Below, one piece after another: positions 26,584-37,046 of a stretch of 64,000 nt of DNA. The stretch lies in NCBI RefSeq assembly GCF_002158995.1, contig NZ_LOHF01000006.1:126063-190062 (forward strand), given 5' to 3'. Numbering within the stretch: position 1 is the stretch's first letter; each line of letters starts with the position of its first letter. The position numbers were made by a program, and so were the translations under genes. This stretch comes from Pseudomonas caspiana (GTDB taxonomy: Bacteria; Pseudomonadota; Gammaproteobacteria; Pseudomonadales; Pseudomonadaceae). The notes under the pieces were generated by a model. That model saw nothing but the letters and a program-made list of their open reading frames with translations, was not told the origin of the DNA and did no database searches.

Positions 26584-28455
26584 TCAGAAGCGTTCGATCT
26601 TGGCCTTGCTTTCCAGCTGTGCACGATAAGCAGCGAAATCCTGCTGTCCGGCACGCGACGCCAGGAAGCGACGGTACTGAGACTTCTCGGCATCCGTCGC
26701 CGGTGTAGCTTCGTTTACACCATTGAGGCGCACGATCACGAAGCTTCCGTCAGCCAGCGAAAGGCTGGTGAACTCCGGCTTGTCCTTGCCTTCAGGCTTG
26801 GGCATACGGAACAGCGCTTGCAGCACGGTCGGATCAACACCTTCCTGACCACGAGTGACTGCTTCCATCACTTTCCAGCTGTGACCATCCTGCTTGGCAG
26901 CCACGGGCGTCTTGCCGTCACGCAGGCCAGCCAACAGCGCTTCGCCCTTCGCCTTGACTGCTTCAGCAGCATGATCCCTTACCAGCTTGGCGCGGATCGC
27001 TGTCGCAACAGCCTCAAGAGGCAGTTGCTCTGGCATGCGGTGCTCTTTGGAGCGAACCACCAGAACGGTTTCAGGATCCAGTTCCAGCGCGTTGCTGTTG
27101 GAGCCCTCTTCCAGCACTTCCGGACTGAACGCGGCTTGAATAACCGCACGGTTCGCCGTCAGCCCCTCGCCGCCTTCACGACCGAATGGCGCAGTCGTCT
27201 GCACTTTCAGACCCAGCTCCTGAGCTGGCTGGGCCAGATCGGATGCTTCGAACGCCGAATCTTCGAGTTGTTTGGTAGCCTCGACGAAACGCTGCTCGAC
27301 CTGCTGCGACTTCAGTTCATTGGTCAACTTATCCTTCAGGCTGGCAAAACTCGGCACCGAGGGTGCTTCTACACCTAGCAGCTTGATCAAGTGCCAACCA
27401 AAATCGCTGCGCACCGGTGCCGATACCTGATCTTTGTTGAGCGCATACAGCGCCTCTTCAAAGGCTGGATCGTAAACACCTTTGCCTGCATAACCCAGAT
27501 CGCCACCCTTGGATGCCGACCCCGGATCCTGAGAGAACTCTTTGGCCAGCGCGGCAAAATCTTCGCCCTTGGCAAGACGCTGTTGAATTTCTTCAATCTT
27601 CGCCTTGGCCTGCTCATCGGTCATCTTGTCGTTCACATCGATGAGGATGTGCGCGCCACGACGCTGTTCGGCGAGATTGGCGATTTCCTTCTGGTAAGCC
27701 GCCTGCAAATCGGCGTCCTTGACCTGCACCTTGTCGAAGAAGTCAGACTTCTTCAGCTCGATGTAATCAAGTACCACTTGCTCTGGGCTCATGAACTCTT
27801 TGGCGTGCTCGTCGTAGTGCGCCTTGACTTCATCGTCGGTCACTTTGACCGCAGAGGTATCAGCAGTCAGCGTCAGCGAAGCAAAATCGCGGGTCTGTTT
27901 TTCCAGACGGGCAAATGCATCTACCTGAGCGTCAGTGACAAATGCACTACCGGCCACACCAGCACGCACCTGACCGATCAACATTTCCTGAGCCAGCATC
28001 TGGCGGAACTGCATCCGGGTGAAGCCTAATTGACGGATAACCTGATCAAAGCGGTCGGCGTTGAATTTGCCGTCAACCTGGAACTCAGGCGTCTGCAAAA
28101 TCTGCTGATCCAGCGCAGCTTCCGAGAAGGAGAACTTCGCCTTGTCTGCACCTTGAAGCAACAACTTGCGATCAACCAGACCTTTCAATGCCGAGTCGTG
28201 CAGCATTTTTTCGTCCAGCAAGGCAGGATCGAAATCCTTGCCCAGCTGCTGCACCAACTGGCGACGTTGCATGTCGATCGCCTGGCTCAGTTCGGTCTTG
28301 GTGATCTCGTCACCATTGACCTTCGCAGCGTCCTGAGCGGTGCTGGTTGCGGTAAAAATCGCATCGAATCCGGTCAACGCCATCAATGCGATGATGATTC
28401 CGATGATGGTCTTGGCAATCCAGCCTTGTGAATTGTCCCTGATGTTCTGCAGCAT
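26584..28455 (-). CDS. ppiD: Periplasmic chaperone/peptidyl-prolyl isomerase PpiD
   Basis: 623 residues from the ATG at 28455 ([15 protein letters not shown]). One N-terminal membrane anchor ([19 protein letters not shown], about residues 14-33) holds the protein in the inner membrane facing the periplasm. A SurA-like N domain follows, then one parvulin domain (about 265-355, [18 protein letters not shown] and [12 protein letters not shown]), then a second SurA-like region. PpiD works near the Sec translocon on emerging outer-membrane and periplasmic proteins. It follows hupB, the order seen in E. coli, with a hairpin between the two. Confidence 0.96.
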   Translation of the reverse strand: MLQNIRDNSQGWIAKTIIGIIIALMALTGFDAIFTATSTAQDAAKVNGDEITKTELSQAIDMQRRQLVQQLGKDFDPALLDEKMLHDSALKGLVDRKLLLQGADKAKFSFSEAALDQQILQTPEFQVDGKFNADRFDQVIRQLGFTRMQFRQMLAQEMLIGQVRAGVAGSAFVTDAQVDAFARLEKQTRDFASLTLTADTSAVKVTDDEVKAHYDEHAKEFMSPEQVVLDYIELKKSDFFDKVQVKDADLQAAYQKEIANLAEQRRGAHILIDVNDKMTDEQAKAKIEEIQQRLAKGEDFAALAKEFSQDPGSASKGGDLGYAGKGVYDPAFEEALYALNKDQVSAPVRSDFGWHLIKLLGVEAPSVPSFASLKDKLTNELKSQQVEQRFVEATKQLEDSAFEASDLAQPAQELGLKVQTTAPFGREGGEGLTANRAVIQAAFSPEVLEEGSNSNALELDPETVLVVRSKEHRMPEQLPLEAVATAIRAKLVRDHAAEAVKAKGEALLAGLRDGKTPVAAKQDGHSWKVMEAVTRGQEGVDPTVLQALFRMPKPEGKDKPEFTSLSLADGSFVIVRLNGVNEATPATDAEKSQYRRFLASRAGQQDFAAYRAQLESKAKIERF

Positions 28456-28520
28456 GCGTCCCCCAAAACGGTTGTACTGACTAACCAACCGCGGAGCGTG
28501 GGTAGAAAGCGGATAGAAGA

Positions 28521-28544
28521 AAGGCGCATCCGAGGATGCGCCTT
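28521..28544 (-). terminator. Hairpin between hupB and ppiD
   Basis: Eleven-base perfect stem AAGGCGCATCC / GGATGCGCCTT with a two-base loop. On the minus strand it is followed by TTCTTC rather than a clean T run, so it may only partly stop transcription from hupB. Confidence 0.65.
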
Positions 28545-28677
28545 CTCGTAACTGGCGAAGCGGACGGGGCTGAAACCCACGACCCGGGTGTGTCAGGCCG
28601 GATTCAGACCAGCCGCACTACCGCTTCGCTGCCGATACAGAGTGAATCCTGATCGGTTGGGCAAAGGCTTTGAGAAC

Positions 28678-28950
28678 TTAGTTGACAGCTTCTTTCAGGG
28701 CTTTACCGGCTTTGAAACCTGGTTTTTTAGCAGCAGCGATTTCCAGCGTCTTACCCGTTTGAGGGTTGCGACCGATGCGTGCAGGACGATCGGTAACGGA
28801 GAAGGTACCGAAACCAACCAGTACAACGGAGTCGCCGGCCTTCAGAGCGCCAGTGACGGATTCGATTACTGCGTCCAGCGCACGGCCAGCAGCAGCTTTC
28901 GGGATATCAGCGGATGCGGCGATAGCATCAATCAGTTCCGACTTGTTCAC
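28678..28950 (-). CDS. hupB: HU beta-subunit nucleoid protein
   Basis: 90 residues starting at the GTG at 28950 ([19 protein letters not shown]), which has AAGGGGA upstream; the longer frame is not HU. It is a complete HU: the helical dimerisation body and the beta-ribbon arms with [21 protein letters not shown], whose Arg-Asn-Pro tip intercalates DNA. It bends and compacts DNA as a dimer. The position behind lon matches hupB of other gammaproteobacteria. It has its own promoter at 29046-29075. Confidence 0.97.
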   Translation of the reverse strand: MNKSELIDAIAASADIPKAAAGRALDAVIESVTGALKAGDSVVLVGFGTFSVTDRPARIGRNPQTGKTLEIAAAKKPGFKAGKALKEAVN

Positions 28951-29045
28951 TCTAAGTCCCCTTATCTCTATTGAGTATGTTTCTAAGTTTTTTTGGTGTA
29001 GCAAAAACGAGCGCTGAATGGCCTACAGACGCTTAGAAGAGCCGC

Positions 29046-29075
29046 TTTATAACAAGGGCTCTAAAAAGCTGTCAA
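29046..29075 (-). promoter_or_regulatory. Sigma70 promoter of hupB
   Basis: Minus-strand TTGACA, an 18-base spacer and TATAAA; transcription would start about 90 bases before the hupB GTG. Confidence 0.7.
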
Positions 29076-29090
29076 GGAAGGCCGTCCAGA

Positions 29091-31487
29091 CTAATGCGTG
29101 CTAATTCTTTCCTTAGAGTCAGACTCGCGCTTTTCATCCTTCGCAACCATCTCGGGAGCCACATCCGGCAAGGGCTCCGGCGCGTATTGCAGCGCAATTT
29201 GCAGGACTTCGTCAATCCATTTAACCGGCTTGATCTGCAAGTCTTGCTTGATGTTGTCCGGAATCTCTTTCAGATCACGCACGTTTTCCTCTGGAATGAT
29301 CACCGTTTTGATACCACCACGGTGCGCAGCCAGCAGTTTTTCTTTCAGACCACCAATCGCCAGAACCTGCCCGCGAAGGGTAATTTCACCGGTCATTGCC
29401 ACATCAGCACGGACCGGAATCTGTGTCAGGGCTGAAACAAGGGCCGTGCACATCCCTACGCCCGCGCTAGGGCCATCTTTAGGGGTGGCCCCTTCGGGCA
29501 TGTGGATGTGCGTGTCACGCTTCTCGTGGAAGTCCAGAGGGATTCCCAGGCTTTTCGCACGGCTGCGTACAACCGTCAGCGCAGCGGTGATGGATTCGAC
29601 CATCACATCGCCCAGCGAACCGGTTTTGATCAACTGCCCTTTACCTGGCACGACCGCCGCTTCGATAGTGAGCAACTCACCACCTACCTGGGTCCACGCC
29701 AGACCGGTCACCTGACCAATTTGATCCTGCTGTTCAGCCAGGCCGTAGCGGAATTTGCGCACACCCAGGAAATGCTCAAGCATGTCGGCAGTGACGCGGA
29801 CTGCAAAACGCTTCTCCTGCGCGTGCTCTTTGACCGCCTTGCGGCAAACCTTGGCGATCTGTCGCTCAAGGCTACGCACGCCCGCTTCACGGGTGTAATA
29901 ACGCACGATGTCGCGAATCGCTTCCTCGTCGAACTCCACTTCGCCTTTCTTCAAGCCGTTGGCCTGCAGCTGTTTTGGCGAGAGATATTTAACGGCGATG
30001 TTGATTTTTTCGTCTTCGGTGTAACCAGGCAGGCGAATGACTTCCATACGGTCCAGCAACGCCGCAGGGATGTTCATCGAGTTGGCGGTACACAGGAACA
30101 TTACGTCAGAAAGGTCGTAATCGACTTCCAGGTAATGGTCGTTGAAGTTGTGGTTTTGCTCCGGATCCAGCACTTCAAGCAATGCCGACGCCGGATCGCC
30201 ACGCATATCACTGCCCATCTTGTCGATTTCATCGAGCAAGAACAGCGGATTGCGGACACCCACCTTTGTCATCTTTTGAATCAATCTTCCTGGCATCGAG
30301 CCGATGTAAGTCCGGCGGTGACCACGAATTTCAGCTTCATCACGCACACCACCCAAGGCCATGCGGACAAATTTACGGTTCGTCGCGCTGGCGATCGACT
30401 CGGCAAGGGAGGTTTTACCCACGCCTGGCGGTCCAACAAGGCAAAGAACCGGGCCGCGAATTTTCTTCACGCGCTTTTGCACGGCGAGATATTCGAGAAT
30501 GCGTTCTTTAACTTCATCCAGGCCATAGTGGTCGGCATCAAGAATGTCTTCAGCGCGAGCCAGATCCAGACGAACCTTGCTCTGCGCTTTCCACGGCACC
30601 TGAACCAGCCAGTCGATGTAGGAACGAACGACGGTCGCTTCAGCAGACATCGGCGACATCTGTTTCAGCTTGTTCAGCTCAGCGGTGGCCTTGGCCAGAG
30701 CGTCTTTAGGCAGACCAGCAGCATCGATGCGCTTTTTCAGCTCTTCGATTTCGTTGTGGCCTTCTTCGCTGTCGCCGAGCTCTTTCTGAATAGCCTTCAT
30801 CTGCTCATTCAGGTAGTACTCGCGCTGACTGCGCTCCATCTGCTTTTTGACGCGACCGCGAATACGCTTCTCAACCTGCAACAGGTCGATTTCTGCATCC
30901 AGCAACGCGAGCACATGCTCAACACGGGCTGGAAGATCAATAATTTCGAGGATTTCCTGCTTCTGCTCGATTTTCAGCGCCATGTGCGCGGCCATGGTGT
31001 CGACCAGACGACCAGGCTCATCGATGCTGTTGAGAGAAGACAGGACTTCAGCAGGGACTTTCTTGCCCAGCTGGACGTATTGCTCGAACTGAGCCAGAAG
31101 GCTGCGAACGAACACTTCAGACTCACGATCAGGCGCATCGACCTCATCGATCAGGGTAACTTCGGCCCGGCAATGGCCATCAACTTCGATAAAGCGATCA
31201 ACCGAACCGCGCTGCTCGCCTTCGACCAGCACTTTAACGGTGCCATCAGGCAGCTTGAGCAATTGCAATACGGTTGCAATGGTGCCGACGTTATAAAGAG
31301 CCTCTTCACCAGGATCATCGTCAGCAGGATTTCTTTGTGCAAGCAGCAGGATCTGCTTGTCGCCTGTCATCGCAGCTTCAAGGGCCTCGATAGACTTCTC
31401 GCGCCCCACGAACAGCGGGATAACCATGTGCGGATAAACCACAACATCGCGCAATGGCAAGAGAGGCAATTCAATGGTCGTTTTCAT
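29091..31487 (-). CDS. lon: ATP-dependent Lon protease
   Basis: 798 residues from the ATG at 31487 (MKTTIELPLLPLRDVVVYPHM). The N-terminal substrate-binding LON domain (about 1-205), a coiled coil, the AAA+ domain with Walker A GPPGVGKTS and Walker B LFLLDEIDKMG, and the C-terminal protease with catalytic Ser in PKDGPSAGVGM and Lys in GGLKEKLLAAHRGG are all present. It degrades misfolded and regulatory proteins as a hexamer in the cytoplasm. It lies between clpX and hupB and has a heat-shock promoter of its own, so it can be induced apart from clpX. Confidence 0.98.
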   Translation of the reverse strand: MKTTIELPLLPLRDVVVYPHMVIPLFVGREKSIEALEAAMTGDKQILLLAQRNPADDDPGEEALYNVGTIATVLQLLKLPDGTVKVLVEGEQRGSVDRFIEVDGHCRAEVTLIDEVDAPDRESEVFVRSLLAQFEQYVQLGKKVPAEVLSSLNSIDEPGRLVDTMAAHMALKIEQKQEILEIIDLPARVEHVLALLDAEIDLLQVEKRIRGRVKKQMERSQREYYLNEQMKAIQKELGDSEEGHNEIEELKKRIDAAGLPKDALAKATAELNKLKQMSPMSAEATVVRSYIDWLVQVPWKAQSKVRLDLARAEDILDADHYGLDEVKERILEYLAVQKRVKKIRGPVLCLVGPPGVGKTSLAESIASATNRKFVRMALGGVRDEAEIRGHRRTYIGSMPGRLIQKMTKVGVRNPLFLLDEIDKMGSDMRGDPASALLEVLDPEQNHNFNDHYLEVDYDLSDVMFLCTANSMNIPAALLDRMEVIRLPGYTEDEKINIAVKYLSPKQLQANGLKKGEVEFDEEAIRDIVRYYTREAGVRSLERQIAKVCRKAVKEHAQEKRFAVRVTADMLEHFLGVRKFRYGLAEQQDQIGQVTGLAWTQVGGELLTIEAAVVPGKGQLIKTGSLGDVMVESITAALTVVRSRAKSLGIPLDFHEKRDTHIHMPEGATPKDGPSAGVGMCTALVSALTQIPVRADVAMTGEITLRGQVLAIGGLKEKLLAAHRGGIKTVIIPEENVRDLKEIPDNIKQDLQIKPVKWIDEVLQIALQYAPEPLPDVAPEMVAKDEKRESDSKERISTH

Positions 31488-31541
31488 GATTTCGCCTCTA
31501 CGGCGGCCATGTGGCCGTGGACTGGAATGAGCTTGAGTCCA

Positions 31542-31570
31542 AGATGGGGGTAGACACCTCAAAAAACAAG
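31542..31570 (-). promoter_or_regulatory. RpoH (sigma32) promoter of lon
   Basis: Minus-strand CTTGTTT, a 14-base spacer and CCCCATCT, against the sigma32 consensus CTTGAAA and CCCCATNT. It lies about 55 bases upstream of the lon ATG and after the clpX terminator. Confidence 0.8.
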
Positions 31571-31591
31571 CCTTTAGGCATGAAATGCAAA

Positions 31592-31609
31592 AGGGGCCCG
31601 AAGGCCCCT
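31592..31609 (-). terminator. Terminator after clpX
   Basis: Stem AGGGGCC / GGCCCCT with a four-base loop and a TTTT tail on the minus strand, 40 bases past the clpX stop. Confidence 0.75.
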
Positions 31610-31648
31610 CTCTATTTGTGCAGCATTTTATTCATGCAGCAGTGACAC

Positions 31649-32932
31649 TCACGCATCGGGGGCAGCCTTGGCAGGCGGCTCGCTGTTTTCATAAATCAAC
31701 AGCGGCTTGGACGTGCCTTCGATTACGCTTTCGTCGATCACCACTTTGCTCACATCAGTCTGCGATGGAATCTCGTACATGGTGTCGAGCAGAACGCCTT
31801 CGAGGATGGAGCGTAAGCCACGCGCACCGGTTTTGCGCTCAAGCGCACGACGAGCGACAGACTTCAGAGCGTCGGTACGGAACTCGAGGTCCACACCCTC
31901 CATTTCGAACAGCTTGGCGTACTGCTTGGTCAGCGCGTTTTTCGGCTCGGTGAGAATCTGCATCAAAGCAGCCTCATCCAGCTCGTCCAGCGTTGCCAGA
32001 ACCGGCAGACGACCCACGAATTCGGGGATCAGACCGAACTTGACCAGATCGTCAGGCTCGACTTCACGCAGGGATTCGCCAACCTTCTTGCCTTCTTCCT
32101 TGCTGCGCACTTCCGCGTTAAAGCCGATGCCGCCTTTGGTGGAACGGTTTTGAATAACCTTTTCCAGACCGGAGAACGCACCACCGCAGATGAACAGGAT
32201 GTTACGGGTATCAACCTGAAGGAACTCCTGCTGCGGATGCTTGCGACCACCTTGAGGCGGAACGGAAGCGACCGTGCCTTCGATCAGCTTGAGCAGGGCC
32301 TGCTGCACGCCCTCACCGGAAACATCACGGGTGATCGACGGGTTGTCAGACTTGCGCGAAATCTTATCGATTTCATCGATATAGACGATACCCATCTGGG
32401 CTTTCTCTACATCGTAGTCGCACTTCTGCAGCAGCTTCTGAATGATGTTCTCGACATCCTCACCCACGTAACCTGCCTCGGTGAGGGTGGTTGCGTCGGC
32501 GATGGTGAACGGAACGTTCAGCAAGCGGGCCAGTGTTTCAGCAAGCAGGGTTTTACCCGAGCCTGTCGGGCCGATCAGCAAAATGTTGCTTTTGCCAAGT
32601 TCGACGTCGTCATTCTTTTTGTCACGCTGGTTCAGACGTTTGTAGTGGTTGTACACCGCTACGGCCAAAACCTTTTTCGCACGCTCTTGACCAATCACAT
32701 ACTGATCAAGGATGCCGCTGATTTCTTTAGGCGAAGGCAATTTATGCGCGCTGCTTTCGGCCTGTGCTTCCTGCACCTCCTCACGGATGATGTCATTGCA
32801 CAGGTCGACGCACTCGTCGCAAATAAAGACCGAGGGGCCGGCAATCAACTTACGTACTTCATGCTGGCTTTTGCCACAGAAGGAGCAATAGAGCAGCTTG
32901 CCGTTGTCCTCGCCGTTGCGGGTGTCAGTCAT
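31649..32932 (-). CDS. clpX: ClpX unfoldase, ATPase subunit of ClpXP
   Basis: 427 residues from the ATG at 32932 ([16 protein letters not shown]). The zinc-binding domain has four cysteines (CSFCGK and [10 protein letters not shown], about residues 15-40). The AAA+ core has Walker [15 protein letters not shown], the GYVGED pore loop and Walker [10 protein letters not shown]; an IGF-type ClpP-docking loop is present as KGGIGFN. ClpX unfolds tagged proteins and feeds ClpP. It is 110 bases behind clpP on the same strand. Confidence 0.98.
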   Translation of the reverse strand: MTDTRNGEDNGKLLYCSFCGKSQHEVRKLIAGPSVFICDECVDLCNDIIREEVQEAQAESSAHKLPSPKEISGILDQYVIGQERAKKVLAVAVYNHYKRLNQRDKKNDDVELGKSNILLIGPTGSGKTLLAETLARLLNVPFTIADATTLTEAGYVGEDVENIIQKLLQKCDYDVEKAQMGIVYIDEIDKISRKSDNPSITRDVSGEGVQQALLKLIEGTVASVPPQGGRKHPQQEFLQVDTRNILFICGGAFSGLEKVIQNRSTKGGIGFNAEVRSKEEGKKVGESLREVEPDDLVKFGLIPEFVGRLPVLATLDELDEAALMQILTEPKNALTKQYAKLFEMEGVDLEFRTDALKSVARRALERKTGARGLRSILEGVLLDTMYEIPSQTDVSKVVIDESVIEGTSKPLLIYENSEPPAKAAPDA

Positions 32933-33042
32933 TCGTTCGATCCAAATCCGATAGGCTTGCAACACAAGATGAAGGCTATTGCGGGCTTTTTCAAGCCCGC
33001 AAGTGATCAGAGCAACCGACCAACCTTATTTGAGCTGCTTAT

Positions 33043-33678
33043 TTAAGCGGGACGCTGACTGATGACTTCGTCGATCAAGCCGTACTCACGCGCGGCTTCT
33101 GCGCTCATGAAGTTATCGCGATTGGTGTCACGCTCGATCTCTTCCAGAGTGTGCCCGCTGTGCTTGGCCATCAGCGTGTTGAGACGCTCACGAATGAAAA
33201 GGATTTCCTTGGCATGGATTTCGATATCCGAAGCCTGCCCCTGGAAACCGCCCAATGGCTGGTGAATCATCACGCGCGAATTCGGCAGGCAGAAACGCTT
33301 GCCCGGAGCACCAGCGGTCAGCAGGAATGCGCCCATGCTGCACGCTTGACCAATACAGGTAGTCGAAACGTTCGGCTTGATGAACTGCATGGTGTCGTAG
33401 ATCGACATGCCCGCTGTTACCGAACCGCCCGGCGAGTTGATGTAAAGATGGATATCCTTGTCCGGGTTTTCCGCTTCAAGGAACAGCAGTTGCGCGCAGA
33501 TCAGGTTGGCCATGTAGTCCTCTACCGGACCGACCAGAAAGATCACTCGCTCCTTGAGAAGGCGCGAATAGATGTCATAGGCGCGTTCGCCACGGGCGGA
33601 CTGCTCGATAACCATCGGGACCAGGCCGCCGGCGGCCTGGATGTCAGAGTGCTGCTGAATATAAGAATTGCGGGACAT
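33043..33678 (-). CDS. clpP: ClpP serine protease subunit
   Basis: 211 residues from the ATG at 33678 (MSRNSYIQQ), the start that matches other Pseudomonas ClpP proteins; an ATG nine bases upstream has a closer GGGAGTG ribosome site and adds three residues. The catalytic triad is visible: Ser in GQACSMGAF, His in VMIHQPLGG and Asp in RDTNRDNF. Fourteen subunits form the barrel used by ClpX and ClpA. It follows tig with a hairpin between. Confidence 0.97.
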   Translation of the reverse strand: MSRNSYIQQHSDIQAAGGLVPMVIEQSARGERAYDIYSRLLKERVIFLVGPVEDYMANLICAQLLFLEAENPDKDIHLYINSPGGSVTAGMSIYDTMQFIKPNVSTTCIGQACSMGAFLLTAGAPGKRFCLPNSRVMIHQPLGGFQGQASDIEIHAKEILFIRERLNTLMAKHSGHTLEEIERDTNRDNFMSAEAAREYGLIDEVISQRPA

Positions 33679-33718
33679 GTCTCGCATTCACTCCCAAATA
33701 GTCATTTCTTGAATACGC

Positions 33719-33744
33719 ACAAGCCAGCGCGAAGGCTGGCTTGT
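33719..33744 (-). terminator. Hairpin between tig and clpP
   Basis: Ten-base perfect stem ACAAGCCAGC / GCTGGCTTGT with a six-base loop and no T run, so an attenuator or RNA-processing element rather than a strong terminator. Confidence 0.5.
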
Positions 33745-33769
33745 AGGTGTTTTCTAGCGAAAAAACAAA

Positions 33770-35080
33770 TCAGTCGGCTTGTGGAGCTTCCACCGGCTTG
33801 ACTGCTTCTTCGTAGGAGACCGACTTCTCGGTCACGCTAGCCTTCTGCAAAACAGTATCCACAACTTGCTCTTCAAGCACAACCGAACGCACTTCGTTCA
33901 TTTGCTGGTCGTTCTTGTAGTACCAGGCAACGACTTGCTCAGGCTCTTGATAAGCAGAAGCCATTTCCTGAATCATCTCGCGAACGCGGGCGTCATCAGG
34001 CTTGAGGTCGAACTGCTTGACCACTTCAGCAACGATCAGACCCAGCTCAACGCGACGCTTGGCTTGCTCTTCGAACAGCTCGGCCGGCAGTTGATCAGGC
34101 TTGATGTTGCCACCAAACTGCTGAACAGCTTGAACGCGCAGACGATTTACTTCGTTTTCCAGCAAGGCTTTTGGCACTTCGATCGGGTTGGCGGCCAGCA
34201 AGCCGTCCATTACCTGATTCTTGACCTTGGACTTGATGGCCTGACGCAGTTCACGCTCCATGTTCTTGCGAACTTCGGTGCGGAAACCTTCGATACCGGT
34301 TTCCTTGATACCGAACTGCTTGAAGAACTCTTCGTTCAGCTCAGGCAGCTTAGGCTCCGAAACCGTGTTGACGGTAACGGTGAACTCGGCAGATTTACCC
34401 GCCAGTTCGAGGTTCTGATAGTCTTCCGGGAAAGTCAGGTTAAGAACGCGCTCTTCGCCAGCCTTGGCGCCAACCAAGCCGTCTTCGAAGCCAGGGATCA
34501 TGCGGCCGGAACCCAATACCAGCTGGGTGCCAGTGGCGGAGCCGCCAGCGAATGCTTCGCCGTCAACCTTGCCAACAAAATCAATGTTCAGCTGGTCTTC
34601 GTTCTGGGCAGCACGGTCGGCCACTTCGAAACGAACGTTCTGCTTGCGCAGGATTTCCAGCATGTTGTCCAGATCGGCATCAGCCACGTCTGCAGACAGA
34701 CGCTCAACGGCGATGGACTCGAAACCGGCAACGGTGAATTCCGGGAACACTTCGAAAGTAGCGATGTATTCCAGGTCTTTGCCTTTTTCAAAGGTCTTTG
34801 GCTCTACAGCAGGTGCGCCAGCCGGGTTCAGCTTTTGCTCAACCACAGCTTCATAGAAAGTAGCCTGGATCAAATCACCCAGTGCTTCCTGACGCGCGCC
34901 GTCTTCATAACGCTGACGGATCACGCTCATAGGCACTTTGCCTGGACGGAAGCCAGGGATCTTGGCTTTACGTGCGGTCTGCTGCAGACGCTTGTTGACT
35001 TCAGTCTCGATGCGTTCGGCAGGCACGCCAATGGTCATGCGGCGCTCAAGAGCGGAAGTATTTTCAACAGAAACTTGCAT
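33770..35080 (-). CDS. tig: Trigger factor, ribosome-bound chaperone
   Basis: 436 residues from the ATG at 35080 ([15 protein letters not shown]), with AGGAATATCC upstream. The N-terminal ribosome-docking domain carries the signature [12 protein letters not shown] (about residues 44-55, binding L23). The FKBP-type isomerase domain (about 150-245; [26 protein letters not shown]) and the C-terminal chaperone arms follow. It meets nascent chains at the exit tunnel. First protein gene of the tig-clpP-clpX cluster. Confidence 0.97.
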   Translation of the reverse strand: MQVSVENTSALERRMTIGVPAERIETEVNKRLQQTARKAKIPGFRPGKVPMSVIRQRYEDGARQEALGDLIQATFYEAVVEQKLNPAGAPAVEPKTFEKGKDLEYIATFEVFPEFTVAGFESIAVERLSADVADADLDNMLEILRKQNVRFEVADRAAQNEDQLNIDFVGKVDGEAFAGGSATGTQLVLGSGRMIPGFEDGLVGAKAGEERVLNLTFPEDYQNLELAGKSAEFTVTVNTVSEPKLPELNEEFFKQFGIKETGIEGFRTEVRKNMERELRQAIKSKVKNQVMDGLLAANPIEVPKALLENEVNRLRVQAVQQFGGNIKPDQLPAELFEEQAKRRVELGLIVAEVVKQFDLKPDDARVREMIQEMASAYQEPEQVVAWYYKNDQQMNEVRSVVLEEQVVDTVLQKASVTEKSVSYEEAVKPVEAPQAD

Positions 35081-35140
35081 GGATATTCCTCGTTGCACAG
35101 ACGTTAGCCGGCGTTTCCGACCCCAGAATCAAGGGCATGC

Positions 35141-35169
35141 ATTCTAGTGGGTCAAACTCAAGAAGTCAC
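35141..35169 (-). promoter_or_regulatory. Candidate tig promoter
   Basis: Minus-strand GTGACT, a 17-base spacer and TAGAAT, about 60 bases before the tig ATG. The -10 is good and the -35 weak. Confidence 0.4.
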
Positions 35170-35386
35170 CCTACTGAAAAAGGGCGCATATAAAGGAAGG
35201 AATCAGACGATCAGCGACTGGCAACCGCAGCTACTCTCGACCGATCGAAACGCGTCTGGCACGGCCCTGCACGAGGCATCACGCACCCGGCCTCAGCGTC
35301 GACTCCATTCCGCGAAGCACACCCCGCACGACCGACGGCAGCCAGGCTGGCCGATCAGCGAGACGAAAAACAATAATCCTGAAACA
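35170..35386. other. Spacer between the tig promoter and the tRNA terminator
   Basis: A 92-codon plus-strand frame crosses this stretch but its product is Arg/Pro-rich and has no family resemblance, so I call no gene. With the flanking promoter and terminator it makes up the 374-base gap between tig and tRNA-Leu. Confidence 0.5.
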
Positions 35387-35413
35387 AAAAAAGCCGCACT
35401 AGGCGGCTTTTTT
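35387..35413 (-). terminator. Terminator of the tRNA operon
   Basis: Stem AAAAAAGCCGC / GCGGCTTTTTT with a five-base loop, about 40 bases after tRNA-Leu. It separates the tRNAs from tig. Confidence 0.9.
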
Positions 35414-35454
35414 CAAACGTCATGACCGCATAGCAGCTGTGACGCGTTTAATCT

Positions 35455-35539
35455 TGGTGCGGACGGAGAGACTCGAACTCTCACACCTTGCGGCGCTGGA
35501 ACCTAAATCCAGTGTGTCTACCAATTCCACCACATCCGC
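35455..35539 (-). tRNA. tRNA-Leu (anticodon UAG)
   Basis: 85 bases with encoded CCA. The acceptor stem pairs GCGGATG with CGTCCGC; the anticodon arm is CTGGA-TTTAGGT-TCCAG, giving anticodon UAG; a long variable arm is present, as for leucine tRNAs. Last gene of the Arg-His-Leu tRNA transcript. Confidence 0.95.
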
Positions 35540-35594
35540 GTACAAGCTTTTAAAGCAAAGGCGCCAGATTATAAGTCTGGCGCCTTTCTAAATA

Positions 35595-35670
35595 TGGGGT
35601 GGACGAAGGGGATCGAACCCTCGACAACGGGAGTCACAATCCCGTGCTCTACCAACTGAGCTACGCCCAC
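35595..35670 (-). tRNA. tRNA-His (anticodon GUG)
   Basis: 76 bases with encoded CCA, beginning GTGGGCGTAGCTCAG. The anticodon loop TTGTGAC gives GUG. Middle gene of the tRNA transcript. Confidence 0.95.
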
Positions 35671-35722
35671 CATATTGCGTGTAACCGTGACATCTTACTT
35701 GCACTTGCCAAAGCTGCCTTAA

Positions 35723-35799
35723 TGGCGCACCCGGCAGGACTCGAACCTGCGACCATCCGCTTAGAAGGCGGATGCTCTATCCAGCTGAGCTACGGGCAC
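35723..35799 (-). tRNA. tRNA-Arg (anticodon UCU)
   Basis: 77 bases with encoded CCA, beginning GTGCCCGTAGCTCAG. The anticodon loop CTTCTAA gives UCU, which reads AGA/AGG codons. First gene of the tRNA transcript. Confidence 0.95.
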
Positions 35800-36125
35800 T
35801 TATATAATCTGTACTCTTTAACGATTACAAATTAAAAGGCTTTTTAATCACACTGAGCTAAGTAACCGCTCCGCCTGATTCAACACCGAACCTCATCTAA
35901 ACATCGACTTGATTATCAGTGCCAGCTTAACCAGTGCTGGGTTGTACCCGGCAAGTGCGACGAATCTTATAGACGACCCTAAAGGTCGTCAACTCTTTTT
36001 TAGAAAAAAATTCAGTTAGATAAAGGAGTTAGGAGAATATGCAGACCAAGCGCCTTTGCCCCCGCGCGATGACATGCGAGAATGCGCGCTCTTTTCCGAT
36101 CCCTCTCGATGGTTAATCACGCGTA
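35800..36125. other. 326-base intergenic region upstream of tRNA-Arg and folD
   Basis: Divergent control region. It holds the tRNA promoter at 35964-35992 and the unassigned folD promoter; the part from 35800 to 35960 is the AT-rich leader of the tRNA precursor. No gene seen. Confidence 0.6.
35964..35992 (-). promoter_or_regulatory. Promoter of the Arg-His-Leu tRNA operon
   Basis: Minus-strand TTGACG, a 17-base spacer and TAAGAT, preceded by an A-rich tract that may be an UP element. It lies about 165 bases upstream of tRNA-Arg. Confidence 0.65.
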
Positions 36126-36980
36126 ATGACTGCAAAACTAATCGACGGCAAAGCGATCGCAGCCAGCCTGCGTCAGCAGATCGCCAAACGGGTCGCCGAA
36201 CGTCGCGAGCAAGGCCTGCGCACACCCGGCCTCGCAGTGATTCTGGTGGGTAGCGATCCCGCCTCCCAGGTCTATGTCTCGCACAAGCGTAAAGACTGTG
36301 AAGAAGTCGGCTTTATCTCCCAGGCTTACGACCTGCCTGCGCAGACGTCACAAGCCGAACTGACCGAACTCATCGATCGCCTTAATGACGATGCGAACAT
36401 CGACGGCGTATTGTTGCAATTGCCATTGCCTGAACATCTGGATGCCTCTCTGTTGCTGGAGCGCATTCGCCCGGACAAAGACGTGGATGGCTTCCATCCT
36501 TATAACGTCGGTCGTCTGGCCCAGCGCATTCCGCTGCTGCGCCCCTGCACACCCAAAGGCATCATGACCCTGCTGGAAAGCACCGGTGTCGATCTCTATG
36601 GTCTGGATGCAGTCGTGGTGGGCGCGTCCAACATTGTCGGTCGCCCAATGGCCATGGAGCTGTTGCTGGCCGGTTGCACCGTAACCGTGACCCATCGTTT
36701 CACCAAGGATCTGGCGGGCCATGTTGGCCGTGCTGATCTAGTGGTAGTTGCGGCTGGCAAACCAGGTCTGGTCAAAGGCGAGTGGATCAAGGAAGGCGCT
36801 ATCGTGATCGACGTTGGCATCAATCGTCAGGACGACGGCAAGCTGGTGGGTGATGTGGTGTACGAAACCGCCCTGCCCCGCGCTGGCTGGATCACCCCGG
36901 TTCCAGGTGGCGTAGGTCCAATGACTCGCGCCTGCCTGCTCGAAAACACCCTGTACGCAGCAGAGACCCTGCACGGCTGA
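36126..36980 (+). CDS. folD: Bifunctional methylene-THF dehydrogenase/methenyl-THF cyclohydrolase
   Basis: 284 residues. FolD interconverts 5,10-methylene-, methenyl- and 10-formyl-tetrahydrofolate with NADP in the cytoplasm, supplying one-carbon units for purines and formyl-Met. Signatures seen: catalytic Tyr/Lys in [13 protein letters not shown] (about residues 49-61), QLPLPEH, the PCTPKG loop near 138, the NADP site [13 protein letters not shown] and the closing [11 protein letters not shown]. Full length. Divergent from the tRNA operon and closed by a strong hairpin. Confidence 0.98.
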   Translation: MTAKLIDGKAIAASLRQQIAKRVAERREQGLRTPGLAVILVGSDPASQVYVSHKRKDCEEVGFISQAYDLPAQTSQAELTELIDRLNDDANIDGVLLQLPLPEHLDASLLLERIRPDKDVDGFHPYNVGRLAQRIPLLRPCTPKGIMTLLESTGVDLYGLDAVVVGASNIVGRPMAMELLLAGCTVTVTHRFTKDLAGHVGRADLVVVAAGKPGLVKGEWIKEGAIVIDVGINRQDDGKLVGDVVYETALPRAGWITPVPGGVGPMTRACLLENTLYAAETLHG

Positions 36981-37002
36981 TCGTCGTGGCATGCGGTAAA
37001 TG

Positions 37003-37031
37003 AAAACGGCACCCCAAAGGGTGCCGTTTTT
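37003..37031. terminator. Bidirectional terminator between folD and the importer operon
   Basis: Perfect stem AAAACGGCACCC / GGGTGCCGTTTT, loop CAAA, between the convergent stops at 36980 and 37047. Confidence 0.9.
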
Positions 37032-37046
37032 CATTGCGCAGAGGCC

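Noticed and set aside
29502..31553. 683-codon frame antisense to lon
   Set aside because: Mirror of lon codon structure; lon is complete on the other strand.
33779..35107. 442-codon open frame antisense to tig
   Set aside because: Long antisense frames are common in GC-rich genes; tig is unambiguous and the antisense product has no family features.
35147..35425. 92-codon plus-strand frame between tig and the tRNA genes
   Set aside because: Runs through the candidate tig promoter and the tRNA terminator; the product is low-complexity and resembles nothing.
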